A DNA stretch of 41,164 bases from Streptomyces afghaniensis 772 (GTDB taxonomy: Bacteria > Actinomycetota > Actinomycetes > Streptomycetales > Streptomycetaceae). The translations under genes were made by a program, and so were the position numbers. Shown in pieces: positions 8,678-17,053 of this stretch. Numbering within the stretch: the stretch's first letter is position 1; every line of letters starts with the position of its first letter. The DNA is taken from the NCBI GenBank assembly GCA_000415505.1, contig KE354200.1, forward strand, positions 1 through 41,164. Reading direction: 5' to 3'. Below the pieces are notes generated by a model. It ran no database searches. It saw only the letters and a list, made by a program, of their open reading frames with translations, and was not told the DNA's origin.

Positions 8678-10984
8678 ATGAACGCGCCGTACGACGGTGA
8701 CCACGGCCGTGGCGTGGGCAGCTCGGGCTACCCCGAGTCGGGCGGGCCCGAGGGCTCGCCGCCCGAGCACGGCCAGGTGCCGCCGCAGCCGCCCGCGGAC
8801 ATGTACCTCCAGGACGCCTACACCCAGGATCCCTACCGGGCGCAGGACCTCTCCGCCCAGGACCCGGTCGCCGAGGCGCGCTACGACCGCGCCGCGCACC
8901 CACCGCCCCCTCCGGGCACGTATCAGCCGCAGCAACAGCTGTACGCCCAGCCGCCGCAGTCGCCGTACGCGCCCGACCCGCGGGTGTGGGCCCAGACGCC
9001 CGCCCCGGAGCCGGAGGGCCCGACCAGGCACCTGCCGTACGGCGACGACGCGCGGACCACCCAGTTCGTGGGCGTGGACGACCTCGTCTCCCAGGCGGGC
9101 GAGCCCCGCCAGGAGCCGGACGCGTTCGCGCATCTCTTCCGGGACCAGCAGCAGGGCAGCGGCCACCCGTCCTACGAGCCGCCGTCGGTCCCCGGTCCGT
9201 CCCCGGCCCCGGGCCAGATGGCGCAGGGGCAGTACGCGGCGCAGGGGCAGTACGCGGCGGGCCAGTACCCGGCCCCCGGCGAGACCGCGGCGATGCCGGC
9301 GGCGGACGACACACCCGCCCCGGAGGCCGCCGCCTCGCCCGCTCCGAAGAAGGGCGGCCGCGCCGCGGGCCTGATGAAGTCCAGCGCCGTGATGGCGGCG
9401 GGCACGATGGTCTCCCGTCTCACCGGCTTCATCCGCTCCGCACTGATCGTCTCGGCCATCGGCGTCGGCTTCCTCGGTGACACCTTCCAGGTCGCCTACC
9501 AGCTGCCGACGATGCTCTACATCCTCACGGTCGGCGGCGGTCTCAACTCCGTCTTCGTGCCGCAGCTCGTCCGCGCCATGAAGGACGACGAGGACGGCGG
9601 CGAGGCGTACGCCAACCGCCTGCTGACCCTCGTCATGGTGGCGCTCGGCGCACTCACCGCGCTCGCGATCTTCGCCGCGCCACTCCTGATCCGCATGATG
9701 TCCCCCTCGATCGCCAGCGACCCCGCGGCGAATCAGGTCGGCATCACCTTCGTCCAGTACTTCCTGCCATCGATCTTCTTCATGGGCGTCCACGTGGTGA
9801 TGGGCCAGATCCTCAACGCCCGGGGGAAGTTCGGCGCGATGATGTGGACCCCGGTCCTGAACAACATCGTCATCATCGTGACGCTGGGCATGTTCATCTA
9901 CGTCTACGGCACCGCCGCCGACTCCGGGATGAAGGTCACGAACATCCCGCCGGAGGGCCAGCGCCTCCTCGGCATCGGCGTCCTGCTCGGCCTCGTGGTC
10001 CAGGCCCTGGCGATGATCCCCTACCTGCGCGAGACGGGCTTCCGCCTGCGGCTGCGCTTCGACTGGAAGGGCCAGGGCCTCGGCAAGGCCATCACGCTCG
10101 CCAAATGGACGGTCCTGTTCGTCCTGGCCAACCAGGCGGGCGCCATGATCGTCGTCTGGCTGTCCACCGCGGCGGGCAAGGCCTCGCCCGTCGACGGCAC
10201 CGGCTTCTCCGCCTACGCCAACGCACAGCTGATCTGGGGCCTGCCGCAGGCCATCATCACGGTCTCCCTCATGGCCGCCCTGCTGCCGCGCCTGTCGCGC
10301 TCGGCGGCCGAGGGCGACGGCGGTGCCGTCCGCGACGACATCTCCCAGGGCCTGCGCAACACCGCGGTCGCCATCGTGCCGATCGCGTTCGGTTTCCTCT
10401 CGCTCGGCATCCCCATGTGCACGCTGATGTTCGGCTCCTCCGGCACCAGCGAGGCCACCAACATGGGCTTCATGCTGATGGCGTTCGGTCTCGGCCTGAT
10501 TCCGTACTCCGTGCAGTACGTCGTCCTGCGCGCCTTCTACGCCTACGAGGACACCCGAACTCCCTTCTACAACACGGTCATCGTGGCCGCGGTCAACGCT
10601 GGCGCCTCGGCGGTCTGCTACTTCGTGATCCCGTCGCGCTGGGCCGTGGTCGGCATGGCCGCCTCGTACGGCCTGGCCTACGCGATCGGTGTCGGCGTCG
10701 CCTGGCGCCGGCTGCGCAAGCGGCTGGGCGGGGACCTCGACGGCGCACGTGTCCTGCGCACGTATGCCCGGCTGTGCATCGCGTCGATCCCGGCAGCCCT
10801 GCTCAGCGGCGCTGCCTGCTACGGCATCGGCCGCACGCTCGGCCAGGGCGCCGTGGGCTCGCTCGCCGCGGTGCTGGCCGGTGGCGCCGTGCTGCTCGTG
10901 ATCTTCTTCGTCGCCGCCCGCCGCATGCGCATCGAGGAACTCAACTCGCTGGTCGGCATGGTCCGCGGACGCCTGGGACGCTGA
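8678..10984 (+). CDS. murJ: Lipid II flippase MurJ
   Basis: 768 aa. MurJ moves the peptidoglycan precursor lipid II across the membrane. Residues 1-230 are a disordered Pro/Gln/Tyr-rich cytoplasmic extension (with repeats such as QGQYAAQGQYAAGQYP), longer than in most bacteria. The MOP-superfamily transporter then begins at GLMKSSAVMAAGTMVSRLTGFIR, with about 14 helices, the first-helix R-x-x-G-F-x-R motif and the FQVAYQLPTMLY segment. The ATG follows GAGGTGGGG. In Mycobacterium the same protein is fused to a pseudokinase; here that part is the separate next gene, which begins about 140 bases downstream. The extension is a plausible kinase or FHA target, by inference. Confidence 0.95.
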   Translation: MNAPYDGDHGRGVGSSGYPESGGPEGSPPEHGQVPPQPPADMYLQDAYTQDPYRAQDLSAQDPVAEARYDRAAHPPPPPGTYQPQQQLYAQPPQSPYAPDPRVWAQTPAPEPEGPTRHLPYGDDARTTQFVGVDDLVSQAGEPRQEPDAFAHLFRDQQQGSGHPSYEPPSVPGPSPAPGQMAQGQYAAQGQYAAGQYPAPGETAAMPAADDTPAPEAAASPAPKKGGRAAGLMKSSAVMAAGTMVSRLTGFIRSALIVSAIGVGFLGDTFQVAYQLPTMLYILTVGGGLNSVFVPQLVRAMKDDEDGGEAYANRLLTLVMVALGALTALAIFAAPLLIRMMSPSIASDPAANQVGITFVQYFLPSIFFMGVHVVMGQILNARGKFGAMMWTPVLNNIVIIVTLGMFIYVYGTAADSGMKVTNIPPEGQRLLGIGVLLGLVVQALAMIPYLRETGFRLRLRFDWKGQGLGKAITLAKWTVLFVLANQAGAMIVVWLSTAAGKASPVDGTGFSAYANAQLIWGLPQAIITVSLMAALLPRLSRSAAEGDGGAVRDDISQGLRNTAVAIVPIAFGFLSLGIPMCTLMFGSSGTSEATNMGFMLMAFGLGLIPYSVQYVVLRAFYAYEDTRTPFYNTVIVAAVNAGASAVCYFVIPSRWAVVGMAASYGLAYAIGVGVAWRRLRKRLGGDLDGARVLRTYARLCIASIPAALLSGAACYGIGRTLGQGAVGSLAAVLAGGAVLLVIFFVAARRMRIEELNSLVGMVRGRLGR

Positions 10985-11124
10985 GTCGGGGGTGGGCGCA
11001 CAACCATCGTCAGCCACCGCGTGTCGTGCATAGCGGCGGACTGTGGGCACAATTGGTTTCGGCGTCGGACGGCGCGCAACGGATGCCGGGCGGCGCGCAA
11101 ATGGATGGGGAGGCAGGAACGACG

Positions 11125-12843
11125 GTGGCGGAACGGAGTACGGCTGCCGTCGACGTGGCAGACAACAGCGACGAGACGTCGCTGACCGCACAGGCGGACC
11201 AGTCCACGGCCGACGGGGTGGCCAAGAACCGGGAGCGGGACACGGACAGCGACGAGGTACAGGAGAGCACCCGGACCGACGGTCCAGGGAAGACCTCGCC
11301 GCCCGAACTGCACAGTGGTCACAAACTCGCCAGACGCTACCGCCTCGAGGAGTGCGTCACCCGTCTGGACGGTTTCAGCAGTTGGCGTGCCGTGGACGAG
11401 AAGCTCCGCCGTGCCGTCGGAGTGCACATCCTGCCCGCTGACCACTCACGGGCTCGATCCGTCCTGGCCGCCGCCCGCTCCTCCGCCCTGCTGGGCGACC
11501 CACGCTTCGTCCAGGTACTGGACGCGGTGGAGGAGAACGACCTCGTCTACGTCGTCCACGAGTGGCTTCCGGACGCGACGGAACTGACCACGCTCCTCGC
11601 CTCCGGGCCGCTGGAGCCGTACGACGCCTACCAGATGGTCAGCCAGATCTCCTCCGCCATGGCCGCTGCCCATCGCGAGGGTCTCGCCCATCTGCGGCTC
11701 AACCCCAACGCCGTCCTGCGTACCTCGACCGGCCAATGGCGCATCCGCGGGCTCGCGGTGAACGCCGCGCTGCGGGGCGTCGCGTCCGACACCCCGCAGC
11801 GCACCGACACCGAGGCCATCGGCGCCCTGCTGTACGCGGCGCTCACCCAGCGCTGGCCGTACGAGAGCGATGCCTACGGGCTGTCCGGCCTGCCGAAGGA
11901 CATCGGCCTGATCGCGCCCGACCAGGTGCGTGCCGGTGTGCACCGCGGCCTCTCCGAACTCTCCATGCGCGCGCTCGTCAACGACGGCGCCACCGCCTCC
12001 CGGCACGAATCGCCGTGCACCACGCCGGAGGAGCTGGTGAAGGCGATCGGCGAGATGCCCCGCATCCGCCCGCCGGAGCCGACGTTCACCGCCCCGCCCG
12101 AGTACCAGCGCACGTCCTACCAGCAGGGCACATACGGCCGCCAGGCCCCACGCCCCGGTGCCACCCAGCCGGTCCCGACCCCACCGCCCCCGCTGCAGAG
12201 CCGCACGGGCAAGGCCCTGAAGTGGGCCGTGTCCGGGCTCCTGATCGCCGCGCTGGGCCTCGGCAGCTGGCAGCTGGCGGACGCGCTCATGGACCAGGGC
12301 GGCAAGAGTGACGACCCGGGCCAGACGCAGAACAACGACGACGGCGACAAGAACAAGAACCGCCCGGCACCGAAGCCGATCGCCATCAAGGACGCCGAGG
12401 AGTACGTCGCCAAGGGCGACGCCCAGCACCCCGCCGACGTCGCCGAGACCTACGACGGCAACCCATCCACGGGCTGGCGCACCAGCAGCTACCTGGACGG
12501 CCCGAAGATGGTGATAAAGCCCGGTGTCGGCATCGTCTACGACCTCGGGGCCGAGAAGGAAGTCTCGGCCGCGACGCTCTCACTGCGGTACGGCGGCGAC
12601 CACACCACGGTGGAGCTGTACGCGACCGACACCCTCGGTTCGTCCACACCGCTGAGTGCCATGAAGAAGCTGGGCACGGCCACGACGAGCAGCACCTCCG
12701 CGAAGGTGACCGTCGACAAGCCGGTGAAGAGCCGGTACCTCCTGGTCTGGCTGACGGCTCTGCCGTACTCCGGTGACGACCCCGCCAACTACAGCAACCC
12801 GGGCTACAAGCAGGCCATCACCGAAGTGAAGTTCACGGGCTGA
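11125..12843 (+). CDS. Membrane pseudokinase with extracellular discoidin-like domain (MviN partner)
   Basis: 572 aa from the GTG at 11125, chosen for the GGAGG and AGGA sequences just upstream; an ATG at 11101 would add eight residues. Residues 1-65 are acidic and disordered. The kinase fold (about 69-310) is degenerate: there is no glycine loop, the VAIK lysine is missing (VGVHIL), the HRD loop reads AHLRLNPNAVL and DFG is RGL. It should not be catalytic. A Pro-rich linker leads to a transmembrane helix (about 364-386) and an extracellular domain (about 420-572) whose YDGNPSTGWRTSSY resembles F5/8 type C carbohydrate-binding folds. Mycobacterial MviN carries the same pseudokinase and outer domain fused to MurJ, where the pseudokinase recruits FhaA after phosphorylation. 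A similar role is inferred here. Confidence 0.85.
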   Translation: MAERSTAAVDVADNSDETSLTAQADQSTADGVAKNRERDTDSDEVQESTRTDGPGKTSPPELHSGHKLARRYRLEECVTRLDGFSSWRAVDEKLRRAVGVHILPADHSRARSVLAAARSSALLGDPRFVQVLDAVEENDLVYVVHEWLPDATELTTLLASGPLEPYDAYQMVSQISSAMAAAHREGLAHLRLNPNAVLRTSTGQWRIRGLAVNAALRGVASDTPQRTDTEAIGALLYAALTQRWPYESDAYGLSGLPKDIGLIAPDQVRAGVHRGLSELSMRALVNDGATASRHESPCTTPEELVKAIGEMPRIRPPEPTFTAPPEYQRTSYQQGTYGRQAPRPGATQPVPTPPPPLQSRTGKALKWAVSGLLIAALGLGSWQLADALMDQGGKSDDPGQTQNNDDGDKNKNRPAPKPIAIKDAEEYVAKGDAQHPADVAETYDGNPSTGWRTSSYLDGPKMVIKPGVGIVYDLGAEKEVSAATLSLRYGGDHTTVELYATDTLGSSTPLSAMKKLGTATTSSTSAKVTVDKPVKSRYLLVWLTALPYSGDDPANYSNPGYKQAITEVKFTG

Positions 12844-12869
12844 GAGCCGACCGAGGGGAAGGGGGTTCA

Positions 12870-13595
12870 ATGGCGGACCGCGCCGAGCACAGCGGTGCAA
12901 GTGATCAGGACCTCCTCGCCCGGCATGTCGAGGGCGACCCCGACGCCTTCGCTGAGATCGTGCGGCGGCACCGCGATCGGCTCTGGGCCGTCGCCCTGCG
13001 GACGCTGGGAGACCGCGAGGAGGCCGCTGACGCGGTGCAGGACGCCCTCGTCTCCGCCTACCGGGCGGCCCACACCTTCCGGGGCCAGTCGGCCGTCACG
13101 ACGTGGCTGCACAGGATCACGGTGAACGCCTGCCTGGACCGCGCCCGCAAGGTCGCCTCCCGGAAGACCTCTCCCGTCGACGACACCGAGCGCCTGGAGC
13201 AGCTGCTGGAGCCGCACGAGTCGGCTTCGGCGCCAGCCGAGCGCAACGATCTCCACCGGCAGCTCATCGAAGCCCTGGGAACCCTGCCGGCCGACCAGCG
13301 GGCGGCGCTCGTCCTGGTGGACATGCAGGGCTACCCGGTCGCCGAGGCGGCCCGCATCCTCGACGTGCCGACCGGCACGGTGAAGAGCCGATGTGCGCGA
13401 GGCAGAGCCAGACTCCTGCCGCTGCTCAGCCACCTACGGCCGGACAGCACCAGTGAGAGCAAGAAGCCGGGCGGGGAACGGAACCGGACGCAGGGGCCAG
13501 CCGTCCCACCCGCAGCGGGACCGCGCCGAGCGGAACCACCGGACACAGGACCGAGCGACCCAGCGGCAGTGAAGGGCGGAGGTGGACGAGCGTGA
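12870..13595 (+). CDS. sigM: ECF RNA polymerase sigma factor SigM
   Basis: 241 aa, ATG after the ribosome site GGGGAAGGGGG. Region 2 spans about residues 10-90 (LLARHVEGDPDAFAEIVRRHRDRLW, then DREEAADAVQDALVSAYRA and TWLHRITVNACLDRAR). Region 4 spans about 125-185, with helix-turn-helix PVAEAARILDVPTGTVKSRCARGRARL. The last 50 residues are a disordered Pro/Arg-rich tail, longer than usual for the family. The stop overlaps the anti-sigma start by four bases (GTGA), so the two are translationally coupled. Position after murJ and the pseudokinase and before trxBA is the same as sigM in Mycobacterium. The regulon is probably envelope-related; that is inference. Confidence 0.92.
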   Translation: MADRAEHSGASDQDLLARHVEGDPDAFAEIVRRHRDRLWAVALRTLGDREEAADAVQDALVSAYRAAHTFRGQSAVTTWLHRITVNACLDRARKVASRKTSPVDDTERLEQLLEPHESASAPAERNDLHRQLIEALGTLPADQRAALVLVDMQGYPVAEAARILDVPTGTVKSRCARGRARLLPLLSHLRPDSTSESKKPGGERNRTQGPAVPPAAGPRRAEPPDTGPSDPAAVKGGGGRA

Positions 13596-14509
13596 CGTCG
13601 ACGACAGACATGGCCGGACACCCGGACGTCGCGGAGATCTCCGACCTCACCGAAGGCCTCCTCCCACCCTCCCGGAGCACCGACGTACGTCGGCATCTGG
13701 ACGGGTGCGACCTCTGCGCGGACGTCTACGCCTCCCTGGAGGAGATCCGCGGGCTGCTCGGCACACTGCCGGGCCCGCCGCGCATGCCCGCCGATGTCGC
13801 AGGCCGCATCGATGCCGCCCTCGCCGCCGAGGCCCTGCTCAACGCCACAGGGCCGGAGGCAGCGGAGAGCCAGACGCCGGTGAGTGCTCCTCGTTCCACG
13901 TCCGAAGACGACAGCGGTGCGCATGTTTCACGTGAAACATCGACGCCCGCCGACCGGCCCGCCGGGCGTCCCCGCTCTTCCACCACCGGCCCGGGCCGCA
14001 AGGACCGCACGCGGAACGGGCGCCGGAGGATCGCCGTCCTGGGGACCGTCTTCACCGTCGCCGCCCTGGGACTGGGCTCCGTCCTGCTGTCGTCACTCGG
14101 CGACGGCAAGCCCTCGAATGACACGGCGGGCGGACAGCAGACCGCCCCCGCGGACACCTTCTCCGAGGGAAAGCTCGAGAAGCAGGTCACCGATCTCCTG
14201 GCGGACAAACAGAGCAAGAAGGGCGGCGGCTCCCGCACCCCCTTCGGCGCGGCGACCGCCGGCCCCAACCAGGTCTTCCGGGAGCCCACCGTGCCCGGCT
14301 GCGTCCGCGACGGCATCGGGCGTAAGGACTCGGCCCTCGCCGTCGAGAACGGCAGGTATCAGGGGAAGAAGGCCATGCTGGTGCTGCTCCCCGACGCATC
14401 CGACGCCACTCGGGTCACTGCCTACATCGTCGACGCGACCTGTGTGGATCACGCCGCGGCCAACGCAGAGGGCAAGATCCTTCTTGAGCGCTCGTACCCG
14501 TCCGCCTGA
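13592..14509 (+). CDS. Membrane anti-sigma factor (zinc-binding type) for SigM
   Basis: 305 aa; the GTG at 13592 overlaps the sigM stop. The N-terminal domain has a zinc-type anti-sigma motif, RRHLDGCDLCADVYASL (H-x3-C-x2-C, about residues 35-42), within ISDLTEGLLPPSRSTDVRRH. A disordered linker follows; it carries a perfect parS site read as HVSRETS. A transmembrane helix is at about 146-170 (IAVLGTVFTVAALGLGSVLL), then an extracytoplasmic domain of about 130 residues with two Cys (GCVRDGIG, DATCVDHA). It corresponds by position to the mycobacterial anti-SigM factor RsmA. The outer domain suggests release of SigM by envelope signals, but no protease site can be read. Confidence 0.85.
   Translation: MTSTTDMAGHPDVAEISDLTEGLLPPSRSTDVRRHLDGCDLCADVYASLEEIRGLLGTLPGPPRMPADVAGRIDAALAAEALLNATGPEAAESQTPVSAPRSTSEDDSGAHVSRETSTPADRPAGRPRSSTTGPGRKDRTRNGRRRIAVLGTVFTVAALGLGSVLLSSLGDGKPSNDTAGGQQTAPADTFSEGKLEKQVTDLLADKQSKKGGGSRTPFGAATAGPNQVFREPTVPGCVRDGIGRKDSALAVENGRYQGKKAMLVLLPDASDATRVTAYIVDATCVDHAAANAEGKILLERSYPSA
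13924..13939. promoter_or_regulatory. parS: parS site 3 (perfect), inside the anti-sigma gene
   Basis: Exact TGTTTCACGTGAAACA within the linker region of the anti-sigma factor gene, translated in frame as VSRET. Confidence 0.95.
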
Positions 14510-14578
14510 GGCACGTCTTCGTCTTCACCCGGCGCGGTACCCGGCACAGGGCCGCATCTCCGTGTGCCCGGACACAGT

Positions 14579-14605
14579 GGGAATGCGCGCCCCTTAGGAT
14601 CCGTT
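14579..14605 (+). promoter_or_regulatory. SigR-type promoter of trxBA
   Basis: GGGAAT at 14579-14584 and GTT at 14603-14605, separated by exactly 18 bases, match the consensus of the thiol-oxidative-stress sigma factor SigR of Streptomyces. The trxBA operon is a known SigR target in S. coelicolor. An imperfect hairpin (14612-14639, one mismatch) lies in the leader between this promoter and the ribosome site. Confidence 0.88.
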
Positions 14606-14675
14606 GGGTGGGGTGAGAGCTCCCAGAGGAGCTCCCACCGGTCGAAGACGCAGTCCAGAGACGAGGAATCCAGCC

Positions 14676-15644
14676 GTGAGCGACGTCCGTAACGTGATCA
14701 TCATCGGCTCCGGGCCCGCCGGCTATACGGCGGCGCTCTACACCGCGCGCGCGTCGCTGAAGCCACTGGTGTTCGAGGGGGCCGTCACCGCGGGCGGTGC
14801 GCTCATGAACACCACCGACGTCGAGAACTTCCCGGGCTTCCAGGACGGCATCATGGGCCCCGAGCTCATGGACAACATGCGCGCCCAGGCGGAGCGCTTC
14901 GGGGCCGAGCTCGTCCCGGACGACATCGTCAACGTCGACCTGACCGGTGAGATCAAGACCGTCACGGACACGTCCGGTACCGTCCACCGCGCGAAGGCCG
15001 TCATCGTCGCCACCGGCTCGCAGCACCGCAAGCTCGGTCTGCCGAACGAGGACGCCCTCTCCGGCCGTGGGGTGTCGTGGTGCGCCACCTGTGACGGGTT
15101 CTTCTTCAAGGACCAGGACATCGCCGTGATCGGTGGTGGCGACACCGCCATGGAGGAGGCCACCTTCCTCTCGCGGTTCGCCAAGTCCGTGACCGTCGTC
15201 CACCGCCGCGACACCTTGCGCGCCTCCAAGGCCATGCAGGAGCGCGCCTTCGCCGATCCGAAGATCACGTTCGTGTGGGACAGCGAGGTCGCCGAGATCC
15301 AGGGCGACCCGAAGCTCTCGGGCCTGAAGCTGCGCAACCTCAAGACCGGCGAGCTTTCGGACCTGCCGGTGACCGGTCTCTTCATCGCCATCGGTCACGA
15401 CCCTCGCACCGAGCTCTTCAAGGGTCAGCTCGACCTGGACGACGAGGGCTACCTGAAGGTGGCCGCGCCGTCGACCCGCACCAACCTGACCGGTGTCTTC
15501 GGTGCCGGCGACGTGGTCGACCACACCTACCGCCAGGCGATCACCGCGGCGGGGACCGGCTGCTCCGCCGCTCTCGACGCCGAGCGCTACCTCGCCGCCC
15601 TCGCGGACGAGGAGCAGCCCGAGCCCGAGAAGACCGCTGTCTGA
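14676..15644 (+). CDS. trxB: Thioredoxin-disulfide reductase
   Basis: 322 aa from the GTG at 14676, preceded by GAGG 9 bases upstream. It passes electrons from NADPH through FAD to thioredoxin. The N-terminal FAD motif [20 protein letters not shown], the redox pair C136-A-T-C139 (SWCATCDGF), the NADPH motif [12 protein letters not shown] with the HRRDTLRA phosphate loop, and the C-terminal [15 protein letters not shown] are all intact. A longer open frame begins at 14604, but it overlaps the promoter and lacks a ribosome site. trxA follows after 47 bases. A SigR promoter upstream indicates induction by disulfide stress. Confidence 0.96.
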   Translation: MSDVRNVIIIGSGPAGYTAALYTARASLKPLVFEGAVTAGGALMNTTDVENFPGFQDGIMGPELMDNMRAQAERFGAELVPDDIVNVDLTGEIKTVTDTSGTVHRAKAVIVATGSQHRKLGLPNEDALSGRGVSWCATCDGFFFKDQDIAVIGGGDTAMEEATFLSRFAKSVTVVHRRDTLRASKAMQERAFADPKITFVWDSEVAEIQGDPKLSGLKLRNLKTGELSDLPVTGLFIAIGHDPRTELFKGQLDLDDEGYLKVAAPSTRTNLTGVFGAGDVVDHTYRQAITAAGTGCSAALDAERYLAALADEEQPEPEKTAV

Positions 15645-15691
15645 CCTCTCTTCCTACCCGCCCCACGCACCAACCAGTTAAGGAGCCCGCC

Positions 15692-16024
15692 GTGGCCGGC
15701 ACCCTGAAGAATGTGACCGACGACTCCTTCGAGCAGGACGTCCTCAAGAGCGACAAGCCCGTTCTGGTGGACTTCTGGGCCGCCTGGTGCGGTCCGTGCC
15801 GTCAGATCGCGCCGTCCCTCGAGGCGATCGCCTCCGAGTACGGCGACAAGATCGAGGTCGTCAAGCTGAACATCGACGAGAACCCGGGTACGGCCGCCAA
15901 GTACGGCGTCATGTCCATCCCGACCCTGAACGTCTACCAGGGTGGCGAGGTCGCCAAGACCATCGTGGGCGCCAAGCCGAAGGCCGCGATCGTTCGCGAC
16001 CTCGAGGAGTTCATCACCGAATGA
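15692..16024 (+). CDS. trxA: Thioredoxin
   Basis: 110 aa, GTG start with AAGGAG 7 bases upstream. The active site WCGPC has Cys at residues 33 and 36, and the cis-Pro segment [11 protein letters not shown] is intact. It is a standard-length cytoplasmic thioredoxin, co-transcribed with trxB from the SigR promoter. It is followed by a parS site and a strong hairpin terminator facing the convergent GNAT gene. Confidence 0.97.
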   Translation: MAGTLKNVTDDSFEQDVLKSDKPVLVDFWAAWCGPCRQIAPSLEAIASEYGDKIEVVKLNIDENPGTAAKYGVMSIPTLNVYQGGEVAKTIVGAKPKAAIVRDLEEFITE

Positions 16025-16053
16025 CCCGGCGGAGCCGTCTGAGCGACGGTTCA

Positions 16054-16069
16054 TGTTTCACGTGAAACA
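16054..16069. promoter_or_regulatory. parS: parS site 4 (perfect), trxA-GNAT convergent gap
   Basis: Exact TGTTTCACGTGAAACA, 29 bases after the trxA stop and directly abutting the terminator stem that begins at 16070. Confidence 0.95.
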
Positions 16070-16103
16070 CGAATGGGCCAACCCGGAAGGGTTGGCCCAT
16101 TCG
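16070..16103. terminator. Terminator between trxA and the GNAT gene
   Basis: A perfect 15-bp stem (CGAATGGGCCAACCC) with a GGAA tetraloop is followed by TTT on the plus strand. It sits between convergent genes and could serve both, but is best placed for trxBA. Confidence 0.85.
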
Positions 16104-16120
16104 TTTGACTGCCTGCTGCT

Positions 16121-16738
16121 CTACAGCGGCCGCAGCGCTGGCTCCTTCTGCACGGCTCCCAGGAGCCGGTCCAGAGCCAGCTCGACGTCTTCCTTCCAGG
16201 AGAGCGTCGACCGCAGTTCCAGCCTCAGCCGGGGATAGGTGGGATGCTGCCGGACCGTCTTGAAGCCCACCGCCAGGAGGTGGTCGGCGGGCAGCACACA
16301 GGCCGGTTCCTTCCAGCGCGCATCCCCGAACGCCTCAATCGCTTTGAACCCGCGACGCAGCAGGTCCTTGGCGACCGTCTGGACCATCACCCGGCCGAGT
16401 CCCTGCCCCTGGTACCCCGGCACGATGAACGCGGTCATCAGCTGAACCGCGTCGGGGGAGACGGGACTCGTGGGAAACGCCGTGGAGCGCGGAACATAGG
16501 CGGGAGGCGCGTAGAGCACGAAACCCACCGGCACGTCGTCGACGTACACGACCCGGCCGCAGGACCCCCAGTCCAGCAGAACGGCCGAGATCCAGGCTTC
16601 CTTCTCCAGAGCGGACTTGCCCGCTTTTACCGCGGCCTCACCGCTGACCGGGTCGAGCTCCCAGAAGACACACGACCGACAGCGCTTGGGAAGGTCCTGA
16701 AGGTTGTCCAACGTGAGCGGTACGAGCCGGCGCCCCAT
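16121..16738 (-). CDS. GNAT family N-acetyltransferase
   Basis: 205 aa. The acetyl-CoA-binding motif reads LMTAFIVPGYQGQGLGRVMVQTVAKDLL (R/Q-x-x-G-x-G/A form) in the middle, preceded by VVYVDDVPVGFVLYAPPAYV and followed by a beta-rich end. The N-terminus has two close Cys (RCRSCVFWEL), conserved in this origin-linked family as I recall it. The ATG at 16738 has GAGGATC about 9 bases upstream. The acceptor substrate is unknown. It occupies the place taken by cwlM in mycobacteria, between the thioredoxin and parAB genes, and is convergent with trxA. Confidence 0.88.
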   Translation of the reverse strand: MGRRLVPLTLDNLQDLPKRCRSCVFWELDPVSGEAAVKAGKSALEKEAWISAVLLDWGSCGRVVYVDDVPVGFVLYAPPAYVPRSTAFPTSPVSPDAVQLMTAFIVPGYQGQGLGRVMVQTVAKDLLRRGFKAIEAFGDARWKEPACVLPADHLLAVGFKTVRQHPTYPRLRLELRSTLSWKEDVELALDRLLGAVQKEPALRPL

Positions 16739-16884
16739 GAAGGCTGATCCTCGCTTCCTTCGCCTGCCGCGTCGCGGGCGGCTGTCAGAGCGCTCCGTTC
16801 CCTGAGGAGACTGCCGATGAACCCACCGACCGCTCCCAGCCCCAAACCGGCGCTCACCAGTCCAGAGCGGCTCATCGTTCGCAT
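16627..16884 (-). CDS. Possible small membrane protein overlapping the GNAT start
   Basis: Open frame of 85 aa. The ATG at 16884 has an unusually good purine-rich ribosome region (GAGAGGAAGGCAGGGG). The first 50 residues look like a real peptide: MRTMSRSGLVSAGLGLGAVG leading into GGFIGSLL and a charged ERSALTAARDAAGEG, i.e. one short transmembrane helix and an amphipathic tail. The remainder overlaps the GNAT gene by 112 bases in another frame and looks like an out-of-frame translation. It may be a genuine microprotein coupled to the GNAT gene, an upstream regulatory frame, or chance. I cannot name a family. Confidence 0.4.
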   Translation of the reverse strand: MRTMSRSGLVSAGLGLGAVGGFIGSLLRERSALTAARDAAGEGSEDQPSWGAGSYRSRWTTFRTFPSAVGRVSSGSSTRSAVRPR

Positions 16885-16975
16885 GGCCCCTGCCTTCCTC
16901 TCAGAGGTGCTGCCGGGTGGTTGCGCCGTATCCGAACGCATCGTATCCACGATGCGATTCCATCGATACCGCCAG

Positions 16976-17025
16976 AAAGGAAAGAGCGAGCCACGTTCCG
17001 GCACACACCGGACATGGCCCGCTCT
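16976..17025 (-). terminator. Probable terminator of parAB
   Basis: An imperfect hairpin with arms AGAGCGAGCCACGTTCCGG and a near-complement (some G-U pairs), followed on the minus strand by a pyrimidine-rich TTTCCTTTC tract. It lies about 30 bases past the parB stop. Confidence 0.6.
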
Positions 17026-17053
17026 GTCATCCACAGCGGCTCCTGCCGGAGGC

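Noticed and set aside
8513-11191. Very long open frame antisense to murJ (about 890 codons)
   Set aside because: A shadow of high-GC codon bias: low-complexity His/Asp/Arg/Gly translation, no ribosome site, no family features.
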